From NCBI GenBank assembly GCA_002305415.1, contig DBQX01000131.1:112391-176390 (forward strand): 64,000 nt of DNA. Direction: 5' to 3'. The notes under the pieces are model-generated. The model saw only the letters and a program-made list of their open reading frames with translations, was not told the DNA's origin and did not search any database. This DNA comes from Actinomycetales bacterium UBA1383 (GTDB lineage: Bacteria; Actinomycetota; Actinomycetes; Actinomycetales; Actinomycetaceae). The position numbers were made by a program, and so were the translations under genes. Positions 16,900 to 25,037 of the stretch are shown in pieces; positions within the stretch are counted from its first letter, which is position 1; every line of letters begins with the position of its first letter.

Positions 16900-17799
16900 A
16901 TGTCCGCCACCCCGCCAGCCCTGTTGGGCACGCGCGCCGCATGGGTGTGGGACTTCCGGGACCCCCAGGGGATCATCCGCGCCGCGTCCCACCTGCGGCT
17001 GCGGGAGTTGTTCGTCTCGGTGCCAGCCGAACCGGCCCCTGATCTCCCCGTCCTGCGACAATTGGCCCTCCTTGCCGCGCGTCGGGGCATCACGCTGGCC
17101 GCGCTCGGGTCAACCACCGAGTGGGTCCTCGACCACGCCGCGGCACGTCGCTGGCGGGACCGCGTCCTCGCGAGTCGGCTGTTCCCGCGCGTCCACCTGG
17201 ACGTGGAGCCACACGTCGAGCACGACTGGCCCGGCGGGATCACCTGGCCCGACCGGCGCCTCGTCCGCGGATACCTCACGCTCCTCGACCAGTTCCCGTC
17301 GAACCGCCTCGAAGTGGACGTGCCGTTCTGGTGGGAGACCGTCCCCGGGCTCACCCGCCCCTCGCTCGCCGACGAGGTGCTCGCCCGCTCCCGGGTCACG
17401 GTGATGGCCTACCGGACCGACCCCGACGCGATCATCGCTGTCGCCCGCGACGTGCTGAACCGTGCCGACGCACTCCACACCCGCCTCCGGCCGCGCTACG
17501 TGCGCGTGGGTGTCAGCGCCGCCCCGGTCCCCGGTTGCCCGGACTGCGGCTTCACGGCGCCCGACGTGCTGGAACGGGCCCTCGACGACGTCGTCGCACT
17601 CGCCGGCACGCACGCCAGCTTCGCGGGGACCGCGGTGCACGACCTCACGCACTGGGCGGCGCTCTCGCCGCCCCTCGCCCCGGCCGTCGGGGCGATGGGC
17701 GTGCTCCCGGAGTTCGGGCCCGCGTGGTCCCCCGCTCCCCCGGACTGGAACGCTATTCCGGTGGACTGGACGGCTCCTCGAAGCGCCACCTGGACGTGA
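16900..17799 (+). CDS. Unknown protein, possible TIM-barrel glycosidase-like fold
   Basis: A 299-residue cytoplasmic protein that I do not recognise with certainty. TAGGAG precedes the ATG. The order of features looks like a (beta/alpha)8 barrel of the glycoside-hydrolase type: AAWVWDFRDPQGIIRAA, LRELFVSVP, FPRVHLDVEPH (an Asp-x-Glu on a strand end, as in catalytic DxE motifs), LEVDVPFWW, VTVMAYRTDPDAI (typical of polysaccharide-deacetylase-linked or GH18/GH10-like barrels), and a late GMGVLPEF. A CPDC pair occurs near residue 210. Its 3' end overlaps the opposite-strand gene at 17753 by 47 bases. The function is not assigned. Confidence 0.7.
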   Translation: MSATPPALLGTRAAWVWDFRDPQGIIRAASHLRLRELFVSVPAEPAPDLPVLRQLALLAARRGITLAALGSTTEWVLDHAAARRWRDRVLASRLFPRVHLDVEPHVEHDWPGGITWPDRRLVRGYLTLLDQFPSNRLEVDVPFWWETVPGLTRPSLADEVLARSRVTVMAYRTDPDAIIAVARDVLNRADALHTRLRPRYVRVGVSAAPVPGCPDCGFTAPDVLERALDDVVALAGTHASFAGTAVHDLTHWAALSPPLAPAVGAMGVLPEFGPAWSPAPPDWNAIPVDWTAPRSATWT

Positions 17800-18343
17800 C
17801 GTCCACCCGCGCGCGCACCGTCCAGTCCGTCAGCGTCTCGCCGCGCAGCAGCGCGTCGGCGAACCCCTGGATGACGGACCACCGCCGTGACAGCTCCCGC
17901 TCCCACGGCACCACGAACTCGCGATAGAGGGCACGGATCTCCTGCTCGCTGGCGCGGGCGTCGATCTCACGCATGCGCGCCACCCACTCCTCCGCAGTGA
18001 GCCTCACGATCTCCGCGTCCTCCGCCGCGCCCGGGCCCGGCTCCGCGAACCCCGGGCGGCGCCACCGCTGCGCCGCATCCGCCCACGCACCCGCGAACGT
18101 GACGAACCAGAGGTCGAAGGGGGTCTGACGTACCCAGACCGCCTCGGGGCGCGCATGCCCCGCGGGCTCCGGTACGCCGGCCTCGTACGGAGCGGCGTCC
18201 CAGGAGGGCGCTACCACGTCGCCTCCCTCCACCGGAACCGTCGGCTCGTCCAGGCGGACATCGAGCAGGGTTGCGCCGCGCATCACCGCCGCTACAGCTC
18301 GCGCGGCCGCACGGATGGCCTCCAGGTCCCGGTGGTCGGTCAT
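17753..18343 (-). CDS. Conserved hypothetical protein
   Basis: A 196-residue soluble protein without a motif I know. It is rich in Trp and acidic residues (FDLWFVTFAGAWADAAQRW, EEWVARMREIDARASEQEIRALY) and has no signal peptide or membrane segment. A mixed alpha/beta composition with no cysteines suggests a cytoplasmic protein. AAGG lies close before the ATG at 18343. The last 47 bases overlap the convergent gene at 16900-17799, so at least one C-terminus is coded on both strands. Confidence 0.65.
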   Translation of the reverse strand: MTDHRDLEAIRAAARAVAAVMRGATLLDVRLDEPTVPVEGGDVVAPSWDAAPYEAGVPEPAGHARPEAVWVRQTPFDLWFVTFAGAWADAAQRWRRPGFAEPGPGAAEDAEIVRLTAEEWVARMREIDARASEQEIRALYREFVVPWERELSRRWSVIQGFADALLRGETLTDWTVRARVDVTSRWRFEEPSSPPE

Positions 18344-18406
18344 GCCCTTACCTTGGCACAGCGGCGCCGATCCGTGGCGGAATCCAGAACCGATCCGGCG
18401 CCGGGA

Positions 18407-18874
18407 CTACCGGGGCCGCCTGCCGAAGGTCCCCGTCAAGGTCGCGGTGGCGAGGGAGTGGGACAGGACCAGCTCCCGGGCCCACTCCTTCGGCCAGTCC
18501 GTGGGCAGGCGGAGGGTCGGGACGTCGAGGGCGTGGAGGGTGAACACGTAGTGGTGTGCCGGACCGGGCGGCGGGCATGGGCCGTCCCAGCGGAACGCGC
18601 CGTAGTCGTTCCGCCACTCCCGCGCCGCGACCGGCAGTGGACCTCCTTCGGGCAGGTGCACGCAATCGGCGGGGATGTCGTGAACCGCCCAGTGCCACCA
18701 GCCGCCCTCGATCGGCGCGTCCGGGTCGATGCACAGGAGCGCGAAGCTGGAGGTGGCGGAGGGCGCACCCGTCCACGCCAACGATGGCGAGACGTTGTGG
18801 CCCCCGCACCGCGTCCCGCAGTGTGCCAGCGGGATCGTGCCCCCTTCCGGGATGGTGGTGCTCGTCAGTTCCAT
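18407..18874 (-). CDS. YbhB/YbcL-type PEBP-family protein
   Basis: A 155-residue protein of the phosphatidylethanolamine-binding (Raf kinase inhibitor-like) family. The defining pattern is present: NVSPSLAWTGAPSATSSFALLCIDPDAP, WWHWAVHDIPAD and a late HHYVFTLHALD; the ligand pocket residues Asp-Pro-Asp and His are in place. Bacterial members have no agreed function. The N-terminus MELTSTTIPEGGTIP carries no signal peptide, so it is probably cytoplasmic. No clear ribosome-binding site is seen before the ATG at 18874. It follows the malic enzyme gene by 28 bases on the same strand and may share its transcript. Confidence 0.88.
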   Translation of the reverse strand: MELTSTTIPEGGTIPLAHCGTRCGGHNVSPSLAWTGAPSATSSFALLCIDPDAPIEGGWWHWAVHDIPADCVHLPEGGPLPVAAREWRNDYGAFRWDGPCPPPGPAHHYVFTLHALDVPTLRLPTDWPKEWARELVLSHSLATATLTGTFGRRPR

Positions 18875-18902
18875 GACCGGAGCATGGCACCGACGCCGTG
18901 GG

Positions 18903-20528
18903 TCAGTAGACCGGATCGAACATCTGGGAGCGGATGTAGGCCGCGAGGTCGCCCGGCCGGGGCACCCGCGCCAGCCCCTGCGCGTAGGCCACCTCCGCGA
19001 CGGCGACGGCGATGGCGAGGGACACGTTCCGGATCTCCCGGAGCGGCGGGTAGACACTGCCGCTGTCGAGGTCCTGGTCCGATACCTGGGCTGCCAGCGT
19101 GTGGGCCGCGGCCATGAACATCTCATCCGTCACGTGCGCCGCCTCCACCGCGACCACTCCCAGCCCGAGACCGGGGAAGATGTAGGCGTTGTTCCCCTGT
19201 CCGGGAACGAGTGCCCGGCCCTCGTGCTCCACCGGGGCGAAGGGGCTGCCCCCGGCGAAGACCGCCCGGCCGTCACTCCAGCTGTACGCCTGGGCGGCGG
19301 TGCACTCCGCCTTCGAGGTCGGGTTCGAGAGCGCGAAGACGACGGGCCGGTCGTTCAGGTCGGCCATGCGGCGCACCACTGCCTCGGTGAACGCGCCCGG
19401 CTGGCCGGAAACGCCCAGGAGGACGGTGGGCCGCACCACGTCGATCGCCTCCAGGAGGTTCGGGGCCGAGGCGGCGTCGTGGGCGTAGACCTGCTTGTGC
19501 GCGCTGAGGTCCGTGCGGCTCCCGACCACGAGCCCGCGCGAGTCCACGAACCAGCAGCGGCGGAGGGCGGCCTCGTGACTGAGCCCGTCCATCTGCAACG
19601 CGGCCACCAGCAGTTCCGCGATACCGAGCCCTGCCTCGCCCGCGCCGAGGAACAGGATGCGCTGATCGGTGAGCGTTCCGCCGCTGATCCGTAGTGCGGA
19701 GAGCACCCCGGACAGCGCGACGGCCGCGGTGCCCTGGATGTCGTCGTTGAACGTGCAGATTCGGTCCCGGTAGCTGTGCAGCAGCCGGAACGCGTTCTGG
19801 TTCGCGAAGTCCTCGAACTGGAGCAGGACCCGGGGGAACCGCCGCTGCACCGCTTCCACGAACTCGTCGATGAAGGCGTCGTAGTCCTCGCCGCGCAGCC
19901 GCGGCTGCTTCAGGCCCGGGTAGAGGGGGTCCGCGATGAGCTCGGCGTTGTTGGTGCCGACGTCCAGCGTGATCGGCAGGGTCCTGGCGGGGTGGATCCC
20001 GGCGCACGCCGAGTACAGGGACAGCTTGCCCACCGGGATGCCCATCCCGTTCGCCCCGAGGTCGCCGAGTCCGAGGATGCGCTCCCCGTCCGTCACGACG
20101 ATGACGCGCACGTCGTCGTAGGGCCAGTTGTCGAGGATCGCGCCGATCGAACCGCGGTGGTCGGCGGCGAGGTACATGCCGCGCGGGTTCCGGTAGATGT
20201 GGGCATACTCCTTGCACGCCTGGCCCACGGTCGGGGTGTAGATGATCGGCATCATCAGCTCCATGTTCTCCGTCACCACGCGGTAGAACAGGGACTCGTT
20301 GCGGTCCTGCAGGCTCGTGAGGAAGATGTAGCGCTCGAGGTCGTTGGGCTTCCGGTGGAAGTTCTCCAGCACCCGCGCCATCTGGACCTCCTGGGGGATG
20401 ACCTGCGGGGGCAAGAGGCCCGTCAGGCCGAGCCGGGCACGCTCCTCCTCGGTGAACGCGGTCCCCTTGTTGCGCAGCGGGTCGTGGAGGAGTTCCACGC
20501 CGCGGCGGGTCATGTGGTCGTGTGACAT
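18903..20528 (-). CDS. maeA: NAD-dependent malic enzyme
   Basis: Decarboxylating malate dehydrogenase producing pyruvate, CO2 and NADH in the cytoplasm; 541 residues, the long MaeA/SfcA type. Strong family blocks are visible: NKGTAFTEEERARLGLTGLLP, ESLFYRVVTENMELMMPIIYTPTVG, VTDGERILGLGDLGANGMGIPVGK, LLQFEDFANQNAF, TFNDDIQGTAAVALSG and the NAD site FLGAGEAGLGIAELL. The start is the ATG at 20528 (MSHDHMTRRG), with AGGAG seven bases before. In a cell with pyruvate:ferredoxin oxidoreductase it links C4 acids to pyruvate metabolism. Confidence 0.96.
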   Translation of the reverse strand: MSHDHMTRRGVELLHDPLRNKGTAFTEEERARLGLTGLLPPQVIPQEVQMARVLENFHRKPNDLERYIFLTSLQDRNESLFYRVVTENMELMMPIIYTPTVGQACKEYAHIYRNPRGMYLAADHRGSIGAILDNWPYDDVRVIVVTDGERILGLGDLGANGMGIPVGKLSLYSACAGIHPARTLPITLDVGTNNAELIADPLYPGLKQPRLRGEDYDAFIDEFVEAVQRRFPRVLLQFEDFANQNAFRLLHSYRDRICTFNDDIQGTAAVALSGVLSALRISGGTLTDQRILFLGAGEAGLGIAELLVAALQMDGLSHEAALRRCWFVDSRGLVVGSRTDLSAHKQVYAHDAASAPNLLEAIDVVRPTVLLGVSGQPGAFTEAVVRRMADLNDRPVVFALSNPTSKAECTAAQAYSWSDGRAVFAGGSPFAPVEHEGRALVPGQGNNAYIFPGLGLGVVAVEAAHVTDEMFMAAAHTLAAQVSDQDLDSGSVYPPLREIRNVSLAIAVAVAEVAYAQGLARVPRPGDLAAYIRSQMFDPVY

Positions 20529-20559
20529 CGCCTGGCTCCTCGGACGGTTTCCTGAGCCC

Positions 20560-20565
20560 ACGCTA
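20560..20565 (-). promoter_or_regulatory. Candidate -10 box of malic enzyme gene
   Basis: TAGCGT (minus strand, TANNNT) lies 32 bases before the ATG at 20528. Confidence 0.35.
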
Positions 20566-20595
20566 GTGGACGGCCCGACGGAGCGGACGCCGTCG

Positions 20596-21546
20596 TCAAC
20601 CGGCGGGCGCGGCGGCGCGGACCCACCGCCGCAACGCCGCCACGACGAGGGGCGCGACGGGCCGGACGACCGGCCTCACCCACCGCAGGGCGGTGCGGAG
20701 CTCGGCACGGTACTCCGCGAAGGTGCGGGTCTGGAATCGCAGCACCTCCTCCGCCTCGGCGGTGTCCATCCAGTGGGTGTAGAACGGCTCGGACCCCATC
20801 AGGTCACGCGGCAGGCGAATCCCGGCGGCCTCGAGGGCGGCGCTCATGAACTCGTGCTGCGTGACCTGGCACGCCGGTCCGCCACCGATGAGGAGCGTGC
20901 GACCCACGGCCGCAGGGGTGTCGATGGCGTTCGCGATCGCCCGCGCCACGTCGGCGGGGTGGACGTACTCGAGCGGGTTGTCCGGCGCCGTCCGCAGCAG
21001 CTGGCGGAACGTCGCGGGATCGGTGCGCAGGGTGCGGCGATCCACCGACACCCCGACCCGCAGGATCACGTGCCGGGTCCCGCCGGCGCGGAGTCGCTCC
21101 TCGATCGTGACCTTGTGCCGGGTGTAGGTGTCCGACGGGCGCACCGGGTCCGTGGCCGCGCGCGGCACCGGCAGCGTCGGCAGCCCGAACACGGTGACGG
21201 ACGACGGGTAGACCAGCAATGGCGACCGGGGCGCGCGCTCGACCGCGGCGACCAGCCGCAGCGTGGCGTCCACGTTGATGGCCTCCGCCAGTTCCGGCTC
21301 GCGTTCGGTGACCGGCGGGAGTACTCCGGCGAGGTGGATGACGGCGTCGACGTCGGCGACCAGCGCCCCGAAGTCCGCCGAACGGACGTCCCCCCACACG
21401 ACGTCGCCACCCAGGGTGGCGGCGCGCCGGCGGTTGGCCGGCTTGTCCCGTCCCAGCACGACGACGTGGTGGCCCCGGGAGACGAGTTCCCGGACCACGA
21501 GCTGCCCGAGGTTTCCGAACGCCCCGGTGACGAGGACGCGGCTCAC
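20596..21546 (-). CDS. NAD(P)-dependent epimerase/dehydratase (extended SDR)
   Basis: A 316-residue extended short-chain dehydrogenase. The nucleotide-binding motif is VLVTGAFGNLGQLV (TGxxGxxG, residues 4-17), followed by HLAGVLPP and a catalytic TYTRHK that matches Tyr-x3-Lys. The C-terminus is Arg/Ala-rich and basic. Substrate cannot be deduced; nucleotide-sugar or steroid/terpenoid-type substrates are both possible. The GTG start at 21546 overlaps the stop of the membrane-protein gene upstream (GTGA), so the pair is coupled. Confidence 0.85.
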   Translation of the reverse strand: MSRVLVTGAFGNLGQLVVRELVSRGHHVVVLGRDKPANRRRAATLGGDVVWGDVRSADFGALVADVDAVIHLAGVLPPVTEREPELAEAINVDATLRLVAAVERAPRSPLLVYPSSVTVFGLPTLPVPRAATDPVRPSDTYTRHKVTIEERLRAGGTRHVILRVGVSVDRRTLRTDPATFRQLLRTAPDNPLEYVHPADVARAIANAIDTPAAVGRTLLIGGGPACQVTQHEFMSAALEAAGIRLPRDLMGSEPFYTHWMDTAEAEEVLRFQTRTFAEYRAELRTALRWVRPVVRPVAPLVVAALRRWVRAAAPAG

Positions 21547-22073
21547 CGGAAGAACGCGGGCCAGAGGAGGGCGTCCAGCACGAGTGTGTGGACCGTGAAG
21601 ATCACGCTGCCCCCCAGCGCGAGGCGGTGCAGCCAGGTGGGGGTCCGGGGCTGCACCCGCACCAGCGCCATCACGAGGGCCACCGAGGCGAGCCCGACCA
21701 CCAGCAGGGAGGCACGGATCGCCCACCACAGCGCCTCGCCCGGCTGTGCGACCATCGCCGCGACGAGCGGCATCCACAGCGCCGAGGGGAGCAGGATCGC
21801 GAGGTGGATCCAGGTGAAGAGGCGATAGCCCGGCCGCTCACCGACGCGGGTGGTGGCCGGGTCGAGGCCCAACAGGAACGAGATGATCGCGAAGAAGCTC
21901 AGTGCGCCGGCGAGCATGCTGGCGGTGTACACGGGGATCAGGCCACGTGGGGTGTCGCCCCAGAAGTCGGTGCTGGCGTTCGGGATGCTGGTCAGCCCCC
22001 AGACGTAGCTGCCGAGGACGGCGGTGCCGCCCAGCAGGATGACCAGGCCGAGGGCCTTCTTCTCGGGGTGCAT
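21543..22073 (-). CDS. Small membrane protein coupled to the epimerase
   Basis: A 176-residue integral membrane protein with four hydrophobic stretches (LGLVILLGGTAVLGSYVWG, MLAGALSFFAIISFLLGL, LAILLPSALWMPLVAAMV, LLVVGLASVALVMALV) and a hydrophobic C-terminus. AAGGAG precedes the ATG at 22073 (MHPEKKALG). I do not recognise the family. The start is divergent from the secreted hydrolase at 22216 with a 142-base gap. Confidence 0.75.
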   Translation of the reverse strand: MHPEKKALGLVILLGGTAVLGSYVWGLTSIPNASTDFWGDTPRGLIPVYTASMLAGALSFFAIISFLLGLDPATTRVGERPGYRLFTWIHLAILLPSALWMPLVAAMVAQPGEALWWAIRASLLVVGLASVALVMALVRVQPRTPTWLHRLALGGSVIFTVHTLVLDALLWPAFFR

Positions 22074-22215
22074 GCGTTTCTCCTTGTCGTCATCCGGTAC
22101 TTCCGGGGCCAGGGCCGGAACGGATGCACTGCAACCCATGCAACATCACCCCGGCCGCGCATTGTTGCCGCGATTCTGGGATCGTCCCACCCCTTCCCCC
22201 CGGAGGACTGCAACG

Positions 22216-23757
22216 ATGCACACTCTCACGCGGGCTGTCGCGACCGCCTCAGCGGTCGCGATCGCCTCGATCGGAGCGCTCGCCACCGCGGCGACCGCGT
22301 CTCCCGACCCCATGTCCGAGCAGATGACTGCCGTGCCCGACGTCAGGTACGTCCCGCGCACGGCCGAGTCCTACCCCTTCAGCGCCGCGGACCACGCCAA
22401 GGTCCCGCTCCACCTCGAGGACTACGGCTTCGTCGAGAAGGAGTTCTTCCTCACCGGCTACGCCAACGTGTACACCACAGCGAGCGGGGAACTCGCCGTC
22501 GAGCGCTCGGCCGTCCCCTACACGAACCGCATCCTCGTCCGGCACCCGGCCAAGCGGACCGAGGCATCGGGTGTCGTGTTCGTCGACATCTACAACGCCT
22601 CGAACGGCTACGACATCGAGGACATGTGGCGGCGGCTTTACACCAACATCCTCGAGGAGGGCCACACCTACGTGGGCGTGACCTCGAAGCCGATCAACGT
22701 GGACGCGCTGTACAACTTCGACTGGGAGCGGTACCAGGACCTCTCCTGGTACGACGACGACACCTGCGAGGTCGGGCCGGTGACGTTCACCAACCCGTTC
22801 CAGGAGATCCCGTGCACGGAGACCGGACTCGTGTGGGACATCCTCACGCAGACCGGCAACGCGCTGCGCGACCCGGTCGTGGGTCGTCAGATCCTCGGCG
22901 GCACTCCGGCCCGTTCGATCTTCCTCATCGGCCAGTCGCAGTCCTCGATGTACCTGAACACCTACGTGAACAACTTCCACTACCCGGTGCAGGACGCGGT
23001 CGGTGACAACGTCTGGGACGGCTACCTCAGCGCTGCCGGCAACTGGATCATGCGTCCGCTCAACGACGCCGAGGGCGGAGCCGGCGGACTCGTGGCCCTG
23101 GAGGGCCCCGCTGTTCCGGTTGACGTCGACGTGCCGTGGATCAGCATCGACTCCGAGGCGGACGTGCCGCTCTTCGACGGACTGCTCCCCGGGGACGCCT
23201 CCCCCACCGCTCCCCGCGATCTCGCGGAGAACACGCGCGTGTGGCAGATCCCGGGCACCGGGCACACCTACTCGATGTCCCCGGTGGTCCCGGACAACGC
23301 GGAACTCATTAAGGCGGGACGGCCGCCCCGCACGTTCCCCACGGTCTACACCCCGTACCCGATGGAGCCCGCGATGATCGCGGCCGGACAGGCACTGATC
23401 GACAACCACCAGAAGGGCAAGGCCCTCCCCGCGACGGCCTGGTTCGAGCGTGACGAGACCGGCGCGCTGGTGCGCGACGACCACAACAACGTCCTCGGCG
23501 GCGTGCGCTACGGGCTGATGGAGCTCCCGCTCGCCCAGTTCCTGGGCTTCGCCTACCCGGGTGACATGAACGGCGTCGACTACCCGATCAGCCAGGAGGA
23601 GTTCTACGAGAACTGGAACAACCGCAAGCAGTACCTCGCCCAGCAGCGGGCCTTCGACAACCGCCTCCGCCAGCAGGGCTACCTCACGGCCGATGGCCAG
23701 GCCCTGTTCGCCGAGCGGGCCGGCCTCGTGCTCGACCTGATCGGCATCACCCGCTGA
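22216..23757 (+). CDS. Secreted alpha/beta-hydrolase-domain protein
   Basis: A 513-residue exported protein. The N-terminus has a Sec signal (basic HTLTR, hydrophobic AVAIASIGALATAATA, probable cleavage after ATA-S). The mature part begins with VRYVPRTAESYPFSAADH and contains a nucleophile-elbow-like FLIGQSQSSMYLN near residue 240 and a late IPGTGHTYS with the presumed catalytic His. This order fits the large alpha/beta hydrolase domain family sometimes called Abhydrolase_10, whose substrates are unknown. Cysteines at two points (DDDTCEVG, IPCTETG) could form a disulfide outside the cell. GGAGG lies before the ATG. A strong hairpin follows. Confidence 0.8.
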   Translation: MHTLTRAVATASAVAIASIGALATAATASPDPMSEQMTAVPDVRYVPRTAESYPFSAADHAKVPLHLEDYGFVEKEFFLTGYANVYTTASGELAVERSAVPYTNRILVRHPAKRTEASGVVFVDIYNASNGYDIEDMWRRLYTNILEEGHTYVGVTSKPINVDALYNFDWERYQDLSWYDDDTCEVGPVTFTNPFQEIPCTETGLVWDILTQTGNALRDPVVGRQILGGTPARSIFLIGQSQSSMYLNTYVNNFHYPVQDAVGDNVWDGYLSAAGNWIMRPLNDAEGGAGGLVALEGPAVPVDVDVPWISIDSEADVPLFDGLLPGDASPTAPRDLAENTRVWQIPGTGHTYSMSPVVPDNAELIKAGRPPRTFPTVYTPYPMEPAMIAAGQALIDNHQKGKALPATAWFERDETGALVRDDHNNVLGGVRYGLMELPLAQFLGFAYPGDMNGVDYPISQEEFYENWNNRKQYLAQQRAFDNRLRQQGYLTADGQALFAERAGLVLDLIGITR

Positions 23758-23766
23758 TCCGCACGT

Positions 23767-23799
23767 GACGCGGGACGTCCCACGGGGACGTCCCGCGTC
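23767..23799. terminator. Bidirectional hairpin between convergent genes
   Basis: A 15-base perfect stem (GACGCGGGACGTCCC at 23767-23781 and its complement at 23785-23799) with a three-base loop, placed between the hydrolase stop and the pfkA stop. Confidence 0.8.
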
Positions 23800-23808
23800 G
23801 CCGTCACG

Positions 23809-24933
23809 TCAGTCCCCGAGGCTCGTGCCCACCTTGCGCGCGGCGGCGATCCACTCGTGGTCCAGGGGAACGAGCTTCACCTTGCCGGCAACGTCCTTCA
23901 GGGGGACCGGCTCGGTCGCATCACCCCGTGCGGCGACCATGTGACCCCACTCGCCGGCGTCGATCAGCTCGACCGCCGCGGCCCCGATCCGGGTGCCCAG
24001 CAGGCGGTCGGCGGCGCAGGGAGTCCCACCGCGTTGCACGTAGCCGAGGATCGTCACCCTCGCCTCCAGGCCGGTGGCGGCCTCAAGTTCGCGGGCGAGC
24101 GTGAAGGTGTGCTCCCGCTGCATGTCCTCCACGTGGGCCAGATGGGTCTTCGCCGCACCCTTCGCCTCGGGCGTCTTCGCGGCCTTCACCAGGAGCTGGG
24201 CCGCCTCGTAGTCGGCCGTGTCAGTGGTGTCCCGTGCGCCCTCGGCCACCGCCACCACGCTGAACGAGGATCCCCGGGCCATCCGTTCCCTGATGGCCTC
24301 CGCCACCCGCTCCACCGTGTAGGGGATCTCCGGGATGAGGATGACGTCGGCACCCCCCGCGATCCCCGCGCCGAGGGTCAGCCAGCCGGCCCGGTGGCCC
24401 ATCACCTCGGTGAGGATGATGCGGTGGTGGCTGTGCGCCGTCGAGTGGAGCCGGTCGATGGCCTCGGTGGCGATCTCGGTGGCAGTGGCGAAGCCGAACG
24501 AGGTGTCGGTGCCGTGGATGTCGTTGTCGATCGTCTTCGGGAGCGTCAGCACGTTGAGGCCGGCGTCATGCAGGCGCTTGGCATTCTTCGCCGTCCCGCC
24601 GCCACCGATGAGGATCAGGCCGTCGAGGCGGTTCTTCTCGAAGTTCTCGATGACGGTGGGGATCATGTCCCGCACCTCGCCGTCGACCTCCATCCGGTGC
24701 ACCTTGTCGCGGCTCGTGCCGAGGATCGTGCCGCCAATGGTGAGGATCCCCGACAATGCCCTGCCGTCGAGCTGCACGTGGCGGTCGGCGGCGAGCCCGG
24801 TGATGCCGTCCCGGAAACCGATCAGCTCCCAGCCGCGACCGATGGCGGTCTTTCCCACTCCACGGATCGCGGCATTCAGGCCGGGGCTGTCTCCGCCGGC
24901 GGTCAGGATTCCGATACGCCTCTTCCCGGACAT
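23809..24933 (-). CDS. pfkA: 6-phosphofructokinase (PfkA family, mixed ATP/PPi-type active site)
   Basis: Phosphorylates fructose 6-phosphate in glycolysis; 374 residues, cytoplasmic. N-terminal RIGILTAGGDSPGLNAAIRG binds phosphate. The loop that decides the phosphate donor reads LILIGGGGTAKNA: the position of E. coli Gly104 is Gly (ATP type), but the acidic residue normally before it (Asp103 or Glu) is also Gly. The next motif is PKTIDND, with the Lys124 typical of PPi-dependent and actinobacterial long PFKs. MGHRAGWL closes the active site. The donor is therefore uncertain. The start is the ATG at 24933 because GGAGGTGGAC precedes it; an ATG four codons upstream is less likely. Confidence 0.94.
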   Translation of the reverse strand: MSGKRRIGILTAGGDSPGLNAAIRGVGKTAIGRGWELIGFRDGITGLAADRHVQLDGRALSGILTIGGTILGTSRDKVHRMEVDGEVRDMIPTVIENFEKNRLDGLILIGGGGTAKNAKRLHDAGLNVLTLPKTIDNDIHGTDTSFGFATATEIATEAIDRLHSTAHSHHRIILTEVMGHRAGWLTLGAGIAGGADVILIPEIPYTVERVAEAIRERMARGSSFSVVAVAEGARDTTDTADYEAAQLLVKAAKTPEAKGAAKTHLAHVEDMQREHTFTLARELEAATGLEARVTILGYVQRGGTPCAADRLLGTRIGAAAVELIDAGEWGHMVAARGDATEPVPLKDVAGKVKLVPLDHEWIAAARKVGTSLGD

Positions 24934-24960
24934 GTCCACCTCCATGACGACTGCCCGACA

Positions 24961-24966
24961 AGCCTA
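24961..24966 (-). promoter_or_regulatory. Candidate -10 box of pfkA
   Basis: TAGGCT (minus strand, TANNNT) lies 27 bases before the pfkA ATG, inside the 104-base gap shared with the divergent S66 peptidase gene. Confidence 0.35.
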
Positions 24967-25037
24967 CGACGCGATTCCGGGGAGCGCCCGAAGAAGCATC
25001 GCTTGCCCGGGCGGCTGGCCTGAAGTAGGACAGTTCC

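Noticed and set aside
18344..18406. Hairpin between the unknown gene and the PEBP gene
   Set aside because: The GGCGCC arms pair only partly and out of register, so I do not call a terminator.
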